From the NCBI GenBank assembly GCA_948146395.1, contig OX411546.1, forward strand, positions 22,608,449 to 22,672,448: 64,000 bases of DNA. The letters are read 5' to 3'. Shown here in pieces: positions 35,701 to 44,812 of the stretch; position 1 is the first letter of the stretch, and every line of letters begins with the position of its first letter. The notes below the pieces were generated by a model. That model was not told the origin of the DNA. It saw only the letters and a program-made list of their open reading frames with translations, and made no database searches. The translations under genes were made by a program, and so were the position numbers. This stretch comes from Fragum whitleyi. Taxonomy: Eukaryota; Mollusca; Bivalvia; Cardiida; Cardiidae.

Positions 35701-38700
35701 TGAAAATTCAAAGCAAGTTGAAAATATGAAATTATTGTTTCATCTTTCCAACAATTCTTTCTCAACAAATCGCTCACTTAGTGCTCTTTACATTCATTTC
35801 AACTCGCTTAAGCATTGAAAAACGCTAAAAAATACTAACAAGACAAAATTTAACACTACAATCAAAACAAATATAGCTAAAAAAAATGGGATTTTATTTA
35901 CATAATTGAAAGTGTAAGCGTCTGATTGGTTCTTGAAGAAATGGGAAACTATTGATGGAACTTGAATGCGTATTTTTATTAAAGGGAGGTAATAAATATC
36001 GCCAATTCTGTTCATCCTGAACGATTCCATCGATATGATGCATGGCAGAATTCCAGAATTTAGTAACTACTTTTGAAGCATCTTCAATTTTTTACTTAAG
36101 GAAGTGGATCCGTAATAATTCCGCAACGTTTCAGGAGTAATCACTTTATTAGTGTTAACCGAGGTTTCCTAATGATTTTCATTAGGGAACCTCGGGTAAC
36201 ACTTTTAAAGTTCATCACGTCCAAAATGTTGCGGAACTATTACGGGTCCACTACCTTAAGTCAGGCTGCACAGCCACCACAGACTTACGAATGTAGGGTT
36301 TTGGGGTTGGTTTTTTTTGTTTTGTTTTTTTTTTATCGTTTTTGGTTTTTTCCATTTACTTACGGGAGGTGAGCCGTAGTAATGGAGACGATCCCGTCAT
36401 TAATTCAAGTGCATTCCGATGCACACCTCCAAGATATTTAATGTCGACGCTGCGATTATCATAAGAACTCTACTCATTCTTCTTTATTCTAAGAAAAAAT
36501 ATAACTTTTAACCGTTTTTGTTCCACTGTTAACCTTTGCTAGTTTCTGAAAGTGTGTTAAAAGTGTTTGGTACAAACCATAATTGAAGCTGCTTGAATAC
36601 GCCAAATCAATTCAAAACTTATATTTCTTGAAACGAACAAAGACTCATTTGTGAAACTTATTTTTTTTTTATTTTTAGTTACTTTTGTAATTTTTCTTTA
36701 AAGAAGAGGAGTCGAAAGGCTCACTTTTTGGAACTTATCTTCTGATTAGGGCAACAAAAATCAATTCTAATTCCAAATATAGAACGAGGGTTGCCTTAAG
36801 AATGAAAATGTCGTTTCCACTTAGACTTGATTCGTGGATGAAACCTTTATGCAGTGTACCAAATATAAAACGATTGTTATCGTTTGTGTATCCTGAACGC
36901 GGTTCAAGGTTTGTATTTTGACAACATATCATTACTTATCAGTAGTTCCACTCGTACAGAAAACAAGGTTTTGTGGGCGTGTGTAGACTTACTGAAATAT
37001 AATTAACCCTGAATTCCTCAAATAACCGTTTACCCCATAAGTCAGGGTTTTCAACCATTCAAGATATTAAAGGTGCAGTGGATCAAACTTTTAATTTAAA
37101 CTAAAATGAAATTATCGCCTTGCAGTGCGTTTTTATCCTTTCGATAGAAATGCGCGTATTTCCATTTTGTCAAGGACAAATGTCTATAAATTGCGATTCA
37201 AGACTTTTTTCATAAACATAATAATGGTCACTTGAATTCTGCTCGTGAGTTCAAAATGATAGCGTTCACTGAATCTTAATAAAGCGAAGCCTTTCTCACA
37301 AATTGAACCATGAAGAAGTTCCGATTAACAAATATTTGCATAACTGATTGGATAAAGTAGAGGTAAATAAGAGACCGCATTTTGAAATGAAAATATAGTA
37401 CGGTAGAATAACCTCTCCATATTAAGAAAAGGATTCAAATCGCAGTGTGACCTGAATTTCTTTTTTTTTTTTTCTAAATTTCCGAGATGGTATTTTTTTA
37501 ATAATTGGTCCCGTACTAAATAATAGTTAAACGCTAATAATTGAAAATTAAACGATTTAAACAGCCGAAAGGGGGGGGGGGCGTAGCGACAAGCAATTTC
37601 TTCTTTTCACAAAATACTTTCACAAGATCAAAATCTCAGGGACGCAATATCCGAGACCCTTAAAGGAAAAGGTTAAATCAAGTTGCCACAGCAAAAAAAT
37701 AAAAATCCGCATTTTTTCTGGAGTGATCATTTTTTTCATCAGTAAGAAGCGATTTTTGTACCACGAAACAAGGATGAGAAACAATGGATGCAGTTAAAAC
37801 ATATTGTTTTGGCTCCACTCCAAGACAAGAACTGTATTTTTATTTTCGTAACATTTGCTAAAGTTAATGGGGAATGCTATTAAACTCGCAGATATGCCAA
37901 CATAAATCTACACTCTTCATCTATACTTCAAGGAAAGTTTAAAAGACATGATAGGCTTGTGTTATCTGATGTATAAAAGAGCTTATAATTTATAGTTTTT
38001 GCAGAACATTATTTATACATGAGATTTCCTGTTGAATATTTCATTTCAATGAAATTTCACGGTTTATTCATCAAGTTTAACCGGTATGATTTTATAAGGT
38101 TAGAATGAAATCATTCGTGAAAATGTACTGAATATTGGTACATTCCTAAATAGTTAAAAAAAAGATTATATTAAAATACGTTTTACCTCTTTATTTGTGG
38201 TTTTGTCTTTTAGCACAATTTCTTTGCATGTGACATGCATTCTAGTTTTCAATCTAATTCGATTATGTACAGTAGATGCGTAAATGCTAATTTTTTACAT
38301 CGGCTGACTTTGGAGAAAGTCATGTGTATTGCGTAACCACTGGCAGGGATCGACACTAACACCAGTCCTCAGGCCCGAGATATGTGGATTTCGGGGAGGA
38401 CTGGTAGATGTTACCATGCTGTTGACCCTTCATGCCTGCAGTTAACGGTGGCACTTAGTATTCAAATTCTGTCCAATTTTGAAAAATAATTGCCTTGCCA
38501 ATACTATAATATGCGTTACCAAAATAAAAAAAAAAACGTTGTAGAAAAGAAGAAATTGCTTGTCAAAAGCAATTTCTTCTTTTCCAACAATGTTTTCTTT
38601 GCAATTTATCCCTTAAATTGCTAAAATTAAAAACCTGTTGTTTTCAGAGAGGACCTACAATATTTGGGCTACGGGTCCTTTGGGCTACGGGTCCTCCAGG

Positions 38701-41700
38701 CTGATGGCAAAATGTTGTTATTGTAAAACCCTGTGTAATCATTGTTGCGGTTGTCTTAGTCGTCATGCGAAAACATTCGGTGATATCTCGGGTATTACGT
38801 AAAACATTTAATTGAAACTCAAAGGAACAACCTATAAACAAAAAGGGGATAATTCTTTACATTTTCGTATCAATAATGTTTTGCGCGTGCACATACGTGC
38901 AAAGCGAGGTATCATTTCGAAAGCGCTTTGCTAACGTTTTCATCCTGAACGCAGGGCACGTATAGGCGCTTTTTGATTGTCGTTACAATGAATGCTGCCC
39001 TTTCAAATATTTCAGAGAGATCCGGAACAGGAAGTCCAAGTTTTAGACTGGATCGAAGAAAATCTTGGGACCAAGTTGGACCGTAGTCAGGAATACCCGG
39101 ATATGATTAAAGATGGTATAGCTTTATGCGAGTAAGTTTCAATTAAGTTGTTCGTTTATAAACGCTGAAAGGAATGCACTTCAAACTTAAGCTTTACTTA
39201 AAGATACATTTTTAAAGAAACGTTTAATTTAAAATTCGTATTAAATGAATTGACTTGTAGATCTACGATCTTGTAGATCTAAAGATCGTACATCTACATT
39301 TTTCAAATGATATTTTGGAGCCTAACCGTCATCAGATTTGAGATTTGGACAAGGCAATATTTTCGAATATCCCTTAAAATTTAGATCTACTAATTCGAAG
39401 TAATCGATAATTATGATGTAGATGGTTGATACATCTTATCGTTGATATGCGGTCAAAGTTTGAAGCGTGAGCTTGAATAAGATATAGGTTTCCAAATATG
39501 AGCCTTGTTCACGTTAGTTTAAAGCACATTGATTCGATTTGTTTCTTTAAGATATACTTATAGTGACGTGAAAAAAACGACTTTTGCCGTTTGCTGTTCA
39601 CAATGGTCATATAATTCATTCAATCATTCTTTTCAAAATATGTTCTCACAACTTTACACAAAGCTTTTGCAGACAGCTTAGACTATGATCAGCCTGCACA
39701 GACGTGCAGTTTGATCACAGTCTACACTACCTGTTTTTCACGTTATAATTGTCTGAAACTTGAGCCAGCTTTGATGAAATGTAATAACATGGTAATTTGT
39801 TTGAAATTTTATCTAAATTCGGCAGAAAAAATGGTTGATTTCAGTATGCTGATATCAGATTCTATTCGTTTATTTCAGTTTAATGAACAAGTTGATGCCA
39901 GGATGTATCAAGAAAATAGATCGCAAAGGGGGCGGTTTTGCTCTTATGCAGAACATTGAGAGATTCAACAAGGCGGCTGAGAAATACGGAGTGCCCGTCA
40001 GAGAACTGTTCCAAACCGTGGACTTGTGGGAGAAGAAAAACATTCCTGCTGTCACACTGTGCCTGTTTGCATTAGCAAGAGAGGTTAGAATTTGTACTGA
40101 ACATTTAACCAATATTTTGGAAATTTTAAATGACAACGGACAACTTAAGAGTGTTCGTAGAGAACAGTTCAAACCGTGTACCTGTGGGACGAGAAAAAAA
40201 TCGATTATGTTTGCGGGAGAGAAGGCAGAGTTGTAAAAAAGACACTTTTTTTATCTTTTGTTGTTTGAAAATGATGTCTTAATATTTTACCTTCTATAAA
40301 TAAAGATATTATTATTATTATTATCATTAATCCTGTAGTTACCTTGCGCCAATTTACACTAGCAAGGGAGGTGGATATTTCTGCTTTACATATATAGAAA
40401 TCTATTGTTTTGAAACACTTTTTCCACAAACCACTCATTATTACCGGATGGATTTACCATCCCAACTTATTAAACTATTAAAACAGCCAATATTTCAAAA
40501 TAACAACATAATCAAATCTGATTCACCACTATTTAAATCCACGATTTTTGCTAATGATCACCTTTTGACCGATTTTAAATAAAATCCTTTGAAACATAAA
40601 CCTGAATGAAAACATATCCACGTGCGAAACTAGACCGAGGCTAGACTGCATAATAACGTAATTGGAATTACCTACACAGAAGATACCATATATGGAAACT
40701 GACCTAGATAATGCATGCGTGACTAAAGTCCGACATTCATTAGACTATAGCCTGTTTCTAATATATGTATTTGGGATAACAGCATTTACCCCCCCCCCCC
40801 CCCGACTTCATTCAACCCTCGCCTCCTAATTAATAATCAATATCCATATTTTATTAACACTACTAACCCCGTTCACGTGATAAGGATTATTATACTAACT
40901 CTATTTAAATGTTATATTCTTGTATCAACTATTTGTTGATTAGAATGAAATAAAATGTTGAACTATTACGACAGGAGAAAAGTGTCCGTCAGAGAACTGT
41001 TTAAATTCCTAAACTTGTAAGAAAATCATTCCTGCAGTCACACTATACCCGTTTACAATATCTGGAGAGGTTAGAATGTACGCTTGATAAATAGAAATTA
41101 TACAATACGGGCGACATAAATCGACAAAAATGTCCGTAAGAGAACAATTCCGACAGTATTTCTGTGGATGAAGAAAATATTCCTACAGTCAAACAATCTC
41201 TGTTTGCCATAGAAAGGGAGCCTAGAATGTAACTTATTAGATACAAAATCAGAAATTACGTAAGAGAAATGTTCCAACCAGTGGGTCAATAGGATAGGAG
41301 AAACATTCGTTCTGTCACTCTATGTCTGCTTACACTAGCAAAAGAGGTAAGCATGTAAGGAGAAATCTAACAAAATACACGATGTCCGTAAGAGAACTGT
41401 TTCAAAACGATAAGAACTCGTAGAAAGAAACAAATATTTCAACTTTTGTAGTATGTCTTTTCCTTATTCGGAAAACGAGGACTGTATTTGTACTAGTAGG
41501 TATATCACCGTTTACCATTATAATATGAGCCTGTGTGTGACATTTCCAACAATTTCACATATGCGCAAAGCAAAGCATCTGGCCAGTCTGTGCAGCCGCA
41601 CAGTCTGTCCAGAGTCTTCACTGTGCACTTTGTAAATAGCTAAGGTCTCAAAGTATCTTGAGGCAGTCAGGCATTCTTCTATTTGGACTACATGGCTTTC

Positions 41701-42439
41701 TAGGATGCTCATGGTCTCAAAGTATCTTGAGGCAGTCAGGCATTCTTCTATTTGGACTACATGGCTTTCTAGGATGCTCAATGTTCCACCCTTACGCACA
41801 TGTCAAATTGCTGGAAATGTCACGCACCGGCTCATATATAAAATTCTTTAAATCAGTGGGTCGACAGCAGCCTTGCATTGCTTTCTAAATGAAAACGTTT
41901 GCAAAACGCTTCGACGCAGCACACGCTAGTGGGTACGCTTATGTAACGTCAAGATTGGGATACCTTTGGACGACGTTTTTTGACGCGTTAGTATACAGTA
42001 TTACAAATTATGCGTTGCAAAGTTTCATTTGTACAAGTATCATAGCTTTTTTAAATCTTTATTCTAATGTTCGATGATTACATGTATATAGAAAGTATTT
42101 TATCGCTTAACAATTTTGGTACAAGAAATTTGAAAGTTGTTAATGCAAGCAAAACACGTTGGGGGTTTCTTAGACTTCGTAACTACAGCTATAATAAACA
42201 TTCATTATACTATTTTGAAATAAGTAATATTAGTGTGTGTTTTCTATTTCCAGACTCAAAACCATCCGGATTACAAAGGACCCGTTTTAGGCCCCAAGAT
42301 GTCAGATCCCCAACAGTTCGACTTTACTCCGGAACAGCTAGCGGAGGCCCGTAATGCAGTCAGTCAACAAAGTGGCTATAATAAAGGCGAAACTCAGGCT
42401 GGAATTAATATGGGCAAAGCCCGGGGAATCTATGATTAG
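23761..42439 (+). CDS. Transgelin/Mp20/calponin-family actin-binding protein, four exons
   Basis: Exons 23761-23781, 39016-39131, 39879-40083 and 42254-42439 join in frame (phases 0, 2, 0) to give 175 residues. Residues 18-112 form a type 3 calponin-homology domain: DWIEENLG near the start, KDGIALCDLMNKLMPGC (39-55), FALMQNIERFNKAAEKYGV (66-84) and the diagnostic FQTVDLWEKKN at 90-100. Residues 155-175 are a single calponin repeat (GYNKGETQAG...ARGIYD). Such proteins bind F-actin, bundle filaments and are abundant in invertebrate muscle. Vertebrate transgelins are about 200 aa and insect Mp20 about 184; the difference here is a short N terminus. The start is the only ATG that joins exon 2 in phase behind a good donor. 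Introns are 15.2, 0.75 and 2.2 kb. No frameshift or missing core residue is seen. Which paralogue (muscle or non-muscle) cannot be decided. Confidence 0.9.
23946..24174 (+). mobile_element. MITE family B in transgelin intron 1
   Basis: TTAACCCTTTGCTGTTTAAT to CAGGAAAGTGTTAA, with the central hairpin. Nearly the same as 4168-4395. Confidence 0.85.
24480..25130 (+). repeat. Decayed HINE-like element
   Basis: A hairpin (CTGACCGAAGGTCAG) followed by GTCTGTCTGTCCG and loosely repeated units with CATTCCAAGTTTCATTG-like words suggests another terminal family. The 3' end is not clear. Confidence 0.4.
25145..25530 (+). mobile_element. HINE-like element family 1, 5' part
   Basis: TTTTTAGCTCACCCGAGCAC with hairpin GAGCACGACGTGCTC, short CCGTCGT tract, and two units with CTGAACCACTGG and TCAATGAAACTTTAC. 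Truncated at the 3' side. Confidence 0.7.
25729..25989 (+). mobile_element. MITE family A, well preserved
   Basis: Ends TGTGACCCATCACGCAAAAA and TTTTCGCGTGACGGGTCACA. Inner palindrome around CTAGTCAGTCTGCGCAAACC / GCGCAGTCTGACTCGG. 261 bp. Confidence 0.85.
26640..26800 (+). repeat. Copy of the GGATTACCTCC repeat
   Basis: TTGAACAAAATTTGCGATAT, GGATTACCTCCCTTTGATTT and CTCCACACACTCATACGATT match sequence upstream of the secreted-peptide genes at 50600-50730 and 62850-62960, showing that flank to be an interspersed repeat. Confidence 0.6.
26866..27110 (+). mobile_element. HINE-like element family 1, decayed 5' part
   Basis: AAGTGAGCTAAATTGTGATC and TGTCCGTCCGCC, then one decayed monomer and CACCAGGGGCGGATTACC. 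Truncated. Confidence 0.5.
27509..27757 (+). mobile_element. MITE family A
   Basis: TTTGACCTGTCACGCGAAAT to GGGTGACAGGTAACA. Strong inner palindrome CGACCCTAGTCAGTCTGCGC / CAGACTGACTAGGGTCG. Confidence 0.75.
27944..28250 (+). repeat. tRNA-derived SINE (family S2)
   Basis: CCGATTAGTTCAGTCGGTAG is an A-box-like start and GATGCGAGTCCCGGACTGGC a decayed B-box. The body includes GACGTTAAACCGAGGTCCCG and it ends near GATAAATCAACGGAAATACA. It generates a 117-codon ORF on + that I do not regard as a gene. Confidence 0.65.
28325..28400 (+). repeat. Hairpin-ended element start
   Basis: TGTCGCCCCATGGGCGACAC is a strong palindrome followed by TTATTGTAGTATACTC. It resembles the 5' hairpin of another HINE-like terminal family, truncated. 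Confidence 0.45.
28670..28888. mobile_element. Foldback element with CTCGGCCC arms
   Basis: ATCTCGGCCCTTCGGCAACT and CTCGGCCCAATGTATAACTC at one end; ATTGGGCCGAGTTATTCGAT and GGGCCGAGTTGACTGG at the other. AT-rich centre. Confidence 0.6.
28900..30598. other. Intron 1 sequence without recognisable features
   Basis: AT-rich, with short homopolymers. I saw no repeat family ends, conserved coding stretch or RNA gene in this 1.7 kb. Confidence 0.4.
30601..30912 (+). mobile_element. HINE-like element family 1, 5' part with type b monomers
   Basis: TTTAGCTCATATAAGCACGA with hairpin GCACGAAGTGC, GTCATCCGGTCGTCCGTC, then two units with CTTGTGTGCACTCTAGAGGC and GGTCAAGTG. Truncated. Confidence 0.7.
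31364..31626 (+). mobile_element. MITE family C (GAGGTGCGTTT / AACGCACCTC)
   Basis: Inverted ends GAGGTGCGTTTGTT and GACGAACGCACCTC. The body has AAGACGTCGTAATGAACGAT and repeated TTAAGATATCTTAAGATTCT words. A second copy lies at 56713-56975. Confidence 0.8.
32083..32222 (+). repeat. Isolated type b monomer
   Basis: Carries CTTGTGTTTACTCTACAGGC and CTTGTGTGCACTCTAGAGGC at either side of one unit; no element ends. Confidence 0.6.
33024..33269 (+). mobile_element. MITE family D
   Basis: ATATGAGCCTGTGCGTGACA and TGTCATGCAAAGGCTCATAT ends, inner CAGCCTGTGCGTCTGCACAG hairpin. Confidence 0.8.
34404..34432 (+). repeat. (AT)n microsatellite
   Basis: Run of TA dinucleotides within AT-rich intron sequence. 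Confidence 0.9.
34551..34712. mobile_element. Short element with TTCGGCTGTAAGCC inverted ends
   Basis: ATTCGGCTGTAAGCCTTTA at the left and AAAGGCTTACAGCCGAA at the right, about 160 bp apart, with AT-rich interior. Confidence 0.7.
34720..36094. other. Intron 1 sequence, no gene; small palindrome at about 34828-34858
   Basis: CGAAACTACAGCTTATTCAA and AGCTGTAGTTACG form a compact hairpin. Otherwise nothing recognisable. GGAGGTAATAAATATCGCCA at about 35985 is a remnant of the GGATTACCTCC repeat. Confidence 0.4.
36095..36260. mobile_element. Foldback element with CTTAAGGAAGTGGATCC arms
   Basis: CTTAAGGAAGTGGATCCGTA pairs with TACGGGTCCACTACCTTAAG, and TAACCGAGGTTTCCTAATGA with the central TTAGGGAACCTCGGGTAAC. 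The same family occurs at 48055-48244. Confidence 0.8.
36261..38537. other. Intron 1 sequence, no gene seen
   Basis: AT-rich with poly-T, poly-G (37568-37580) tracts and a decayed family B piece near 37580-37670. A small stem lies at about 38362-38410 (CCAGTCCTCAGG / GAGGACTGG). Confidence 0.35.
38538..38588. repeat. Family B core hairpin
   Basis: AGAAAAGAAGAAATTGCTT and AAGCAATTTCTTCTTTTCCA form a near-perfect stem of about 20 bp. Confidence 0.7.
38877..38957. mobile_element. Foldback family, right half only
   Basis: CGTGCAAAGCGAGGTATCAT and TTTTCATCCTGAACGCAGGG match the right half of 15560-15699. It ends 58 bases before transgelin exon 2. Confidence 0.65.
39016..39131 (+). CDS. Transgelin-like gene, exon 2
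   Basis: Acceptor AAATATTTCAG ends at 39015; donor GTAAGT begins at 39132. Encodes RDPEQEVQVLDWIEENLG through KDGIALC plus two bases of the next codon (phase 2). This is the first part of the calponin-homology domain, containing the conserved WI-E pair and the DGI-LC motif. Confidence 0.92.
39879..40083 (+). CDS. Transgelin-like gene, exon 3
   Basis: Acceptor CGTTTATTTCAG ends at 39878; donor is GTTAGA at 40084, weaker than the exon 2 donor. Encodes the core of the CH domain including NIERFNKAAEKYGV, FQTVDLWEKKN and CLFALARE. The 3' half of this exon and its donor have been copied several times into the following intron (about 40147-41440). Confidence 0.93.
40147..40383 (+). pseudogene. Decayed copy A of exon 3 3' half, split by an insertion
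   Basis: GTGTTCGTAGAGAACAGTTC matches exon 3 GTGCCCGTCAGAGAACTGTT. The rest of the unit (CCTGTAGTTACCTTGCGCC ... ACTAGCAAGGGAGGTGG) resumes at 40332 after about 125 bases of A/T-rich insertion with an (ATT)n run. Frameshifted; not a usable exon. Confidence 0.65.
40686..40695 (+). promoter_or_regulatory. Consensus CArG box in transgelin intron 3
   Basis: CCATATATGG fits CC(A/T)6GG exactly. This is the serum response factor site that controls vertebrate smooth-muscle genes including transgelin. The match is to sequence only, and the intronic position is unusual. Confidence 0.35.
40982..41440 (+). pseudogene. Decayed tandem copies B-E of exon 3 3' half plus intron start
   Basis: Four units begin near 40982, 41131, 41256 and 41382 (spacing 148, 124 and 128 bases). 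Each starts with a GTCCGTAAGAGAACTGTTC-like word, continues with TTCCTGCAGTCACACTAT-like text, and ends in GAGGTTAGAATGTA-, GAGCCTAGAATG- or GAGGTAAGCATG-like exon-intron junctions. In-frame stops and small deletions interrupt each one, so they are relics. Copy E is truncated after its first third. Confidence 0.8.
41523..41837 (+). mobile_element. MITE family D with internal 69-bp duplication, in intron 3
   Basis: ATATGAGCCTGTGTGTGACA and TGTCACGCACCGGCTCATAT ends. The segment starting GGTCTCAAAGTATCTTGAGG is present twice, at 41644-41712 and 41713-41781, almost identically. This makes it 315 bp instead of about 245. Confidence 0.85.
42254..42439 (+). CDS. Transgelin-like gene, exon 4 (terminal)
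   Basis: Acceptor TTTTCTATTTCCAG ends at 42253. Encodes TQNHPDYKGPVLGPKMSDP (linker typical of the family), FTPEQLAEAR, and the single calponin repeat GYNKGETQAG...GIYD, then TAG at 42437-42439. Phase 0 with exon 3. Confidence 0.93.
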   Translation, partial: TQNHPDYKGPVLGPKMSDPQQFDFTPEQLAEARNAVSQQSGYNKGETQAGINMGKARGIYD

Positions 42440-43393
42440 AAATGAACTTATTGGCATACTGTAGATCGGGTAGATTTTGTGTCTTAATTTTTCGCGTTTT
42501 TTTTAGGGCAGACATATTCGCGAGTAAATCTACATATTCAAGCGAGAGTTTAATTAAGTCACGTCCCAGTACAAAAAGATCGGAAGTGCCCATGTAGGCA
42601 CTTCCGATCTTTGGCACTGTGACGTCGATATGTTCTTGAATGATATTTTTTAATCATACAAAAATTAATCGATTTTTTTTTTATTTTACGCGTTCAAGCA
42701 GTCGCGAATATTGGCGAAAAAAACTCTTACAAAACCCGATTTGCAGTTATACTATAAAGATCGAAAAAAAGAAAATTCTCATCAAAATTTAATGTCAATA
42801 TTCCGTTTCATGATGACATTCTTAATCTCCCCAAAATTTTCATAAAGATTCCGTGAAAGTGGAAATTAGTATTTAAATGTAGACAGATCTAACTTTAGAT
42901 TATGACTATTCTTTAGTAACGAGATTTTCGTTTCAAATTCTTCATTTGTAAGCTTCAAGACAAGATCATATACATTAAGTAGTGCTTTAGATAGACGAAA
43001 TATATTACATATCTTTTTTATGTGTGTGTCAATTTTATTTAATAAGCTTTTAGTTTATTCATTTATTTAATTCTTTTCATTTTAAGATACGTCATAAAAT
43101 CGCTAGAAATTATTGCTAGGAATACAAGAGAGAGGCTCGAGAAACTGTTTTTCCCATCATTTTCTATGCAGAATTGATCTATAAATTGTTTATATAAGGA
43201 TAATTGTCTAATACAATTAACCTTTTTTTTTTAATATTTTCGCAAATTCTGAAAAAAGGAAATTCTGTATCATAGCTTGTTACAGGTATCAATGACTTTT
43301 CGGTCAAAATCCAAAAAGAGATGGGGTGATTTGTTTATATATTATTCTTTTGTTTGAATGTATACATGTATAGTTATTCTAGAAATTATTAAA
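42440..43393 (+). other. Probable 3' UTR of the transgelin-like gene
   Basis: No coding potential. Contains a perfect 16-bp hairpin (42576-42613). A possible polyadenylation signal ATTAAA lies at 43388-43393, followed by a T/G-rich stretch. The extent is a guess. Confidence 0.35.
42576..42613. repeat. Perfect 16-bp stem hairpin after the transgelin stop codon
   Basis: AAAGATCGGAAGTGCC and GGCACTTCCGATCTTT separated by CATGTA; weaker pairing continues outward (GTCACG / CGTGAC-like). It lies 137 bases after the stop. Confidence 0.85.
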
Positions 43394-43488
43394 TAAGATT
43401 TTATTTACTATCTGCTTGGTTCAGTAATCTTTTTATGCACCATGCATAGACAAACAATGTCGAAGTATTCGCTAAGTCTTATTTAGGC

Positions 43489-43740
43489 GTGACCTGTTAG
43501 ACGAAAGTTAGGAGGATTGTGCGTGAAGTATCGATCCTAGTCAGACTGCACGTACTGCGCAGTCTGACTAGAGGCGATGCTTCACGCTCTTGGCTGATTT
43601 TCTGGACCTAGAATGATCATTCTACCTTAATGCAAGGCATTTTTCAAATGCGACCTATGGTTATCCTCCATTGTAACCAATCCCTTTTTTCAATGTTTAG
43701 ATTTGGACCGCCCAGATGGTCCCTCGAGTGACGGGGCAGT
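43489..43740 (+). mobile_element. MITE family A
   Basis: GTGACCTGTTAGACGAAAGT to CCAGATGGTCCCTCGAGTGA. Inner palindrome CGATCCTAGTCAGACTGCAC / GCGCAGTCTGACTAGAGG. Confidence 0.75.
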
Positions 43741-43850
43741 ATAAATAAGCAATCCCAGCTAACTATCTAAAAGATTGTTGATGTTAATTTAAACTCGATT
43801 GATTTATTACATGAAATATTTAGTTTGTTTTGGTTGTTTGAGTTGAGTTT

Positions 43851-44118
43851 AACACCGCTTTCAACAATCTTTCAGTTATATAGCGGCGATGTGAGCACAT
43901 AAGAATGGATTCCTGGTATTTCTCTCACAAGTACTACCATAACATCCCTTCCTAGCCTGAAGCTGCTATCTTACATAGGTCTACGAATTTCAACCCATTG
44001 GTAAGAGACAAATACATGTAGTCGGAACGGATGAGTGTCGCCGTCAGGGATCGAGCCCGGGACCTCTAGATTGACAGCCTGGCCCGCTACCACTTTCGTA
44101 ATGACAGCGGCTACCATC
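43851..44118 (-). repeat. tRNA-derived SINE S1, reverse orientation
   Basis: Reverse complement shows GGTAGCGGGCCAGGCTGTC, the B-box-like GGTCCCGGGCTCGATCCCTG, the GACACTCATCC stretch, GATAGCAGCTTCAGGCTAGG and the closing GTTGAAAGCGGTGTTAA. Confidence 0.75.
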
Positions 44119-44334
44119 AATTATTTGAACATAGTTGTCTAGTTAATATAAATCATTTTCCGCCATTTTATTTTTCGTGAAATTCGACTTTATCATCGTA
44201 ACTACAACTCGATTAAGCTGTTGTTACGCCATTTAGATCACAAACTAACGTTATTCTTTTTGTCTTGTACCCACGTAATATATTGCGCAGAATAATTGTA
44301 GCCGGGTTGTGTATAAGGGGTGTTTGTACTGCCT

Positions 44335-44420
44335 TGCCGTACAAGCTAGCTTTTATAGCGACATGGTAGAGCACTCGCTTTGGGATGTAGAGGTCCCGGT
44401 TTCGAATCCCGATGGAGTCG
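44335..44420 (+). repeat. tRNA-like sequence
   Basis: TATAGCGACATGGTAGAGCA and GGTCCCGGTTTCGAATCCCG are good A-box and B-box matches. The 5' and 3' arms do not pair into a convincing acceptor stem, so a SINE head is more likely than a functional tRNA gene. Confidence 0.45.
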
Positions 44421-44572
44421 AATATCCATTTGCGGGTTACATAATGGCTCTGTTAAGCTCCAGTATCCCTCTCTTGGAATTTACTGAGTTTGATTTAAGA
44501 ATTGCATTGGCTCCAAATAATGCAACTGTAGTCAAAATCATGTGCCATAAGGGCTAAGCATCGTAAAAGTCG

Positions 44573-44812
44573 CCGTCATTGCGCAGTTGGTAGCGCGTCG
44601 GACTGTTAACCTACGGGTCCCGTATTCGATCCCCGACAGCGGCACTTATCCTTTACGACTTTTTGTCTCTCACAGATGGGTTGATAATCGTAGACCTATT
44701 TATGTGAGTTAGCGGCTTGAGGCTAGAAAAAAGTAAATGGTAATACTGGTGTGAGAAATACCAGGTATCAATTGCGATATAACTGAAAATGATTGAAGGC
44801 GTTGTTAAACCA
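44573..44812 (+). repeat. tRNA-derived SINE S1, most complete copy
   Basis: Head CGCAGTTGGTAGCGCGTCGG and TCCCGTATTCGATCCCCGAC (tRNA-like A and B boxes), then GGCACTTATCCTTTACGACT, GGGTTGATAATCGTAGACCT, CTGGTGTGAGAAATACCAGG and tail GAAGGCGTTGTTAAACCAAG. Confidence 0.85.

Noticed and set aside
40983..41380. Relic exon 3 copies as functional alternative exons
   Set aside because: In-frame stops and deletions occur in every unit and acceptors are poor.
44335..44640. Possible tRNA genes
   Set aside because: A and B boxes are good, but acceptor and anticodon stems do not pair and the sequence continues into SINE body; treated as SINE heads.
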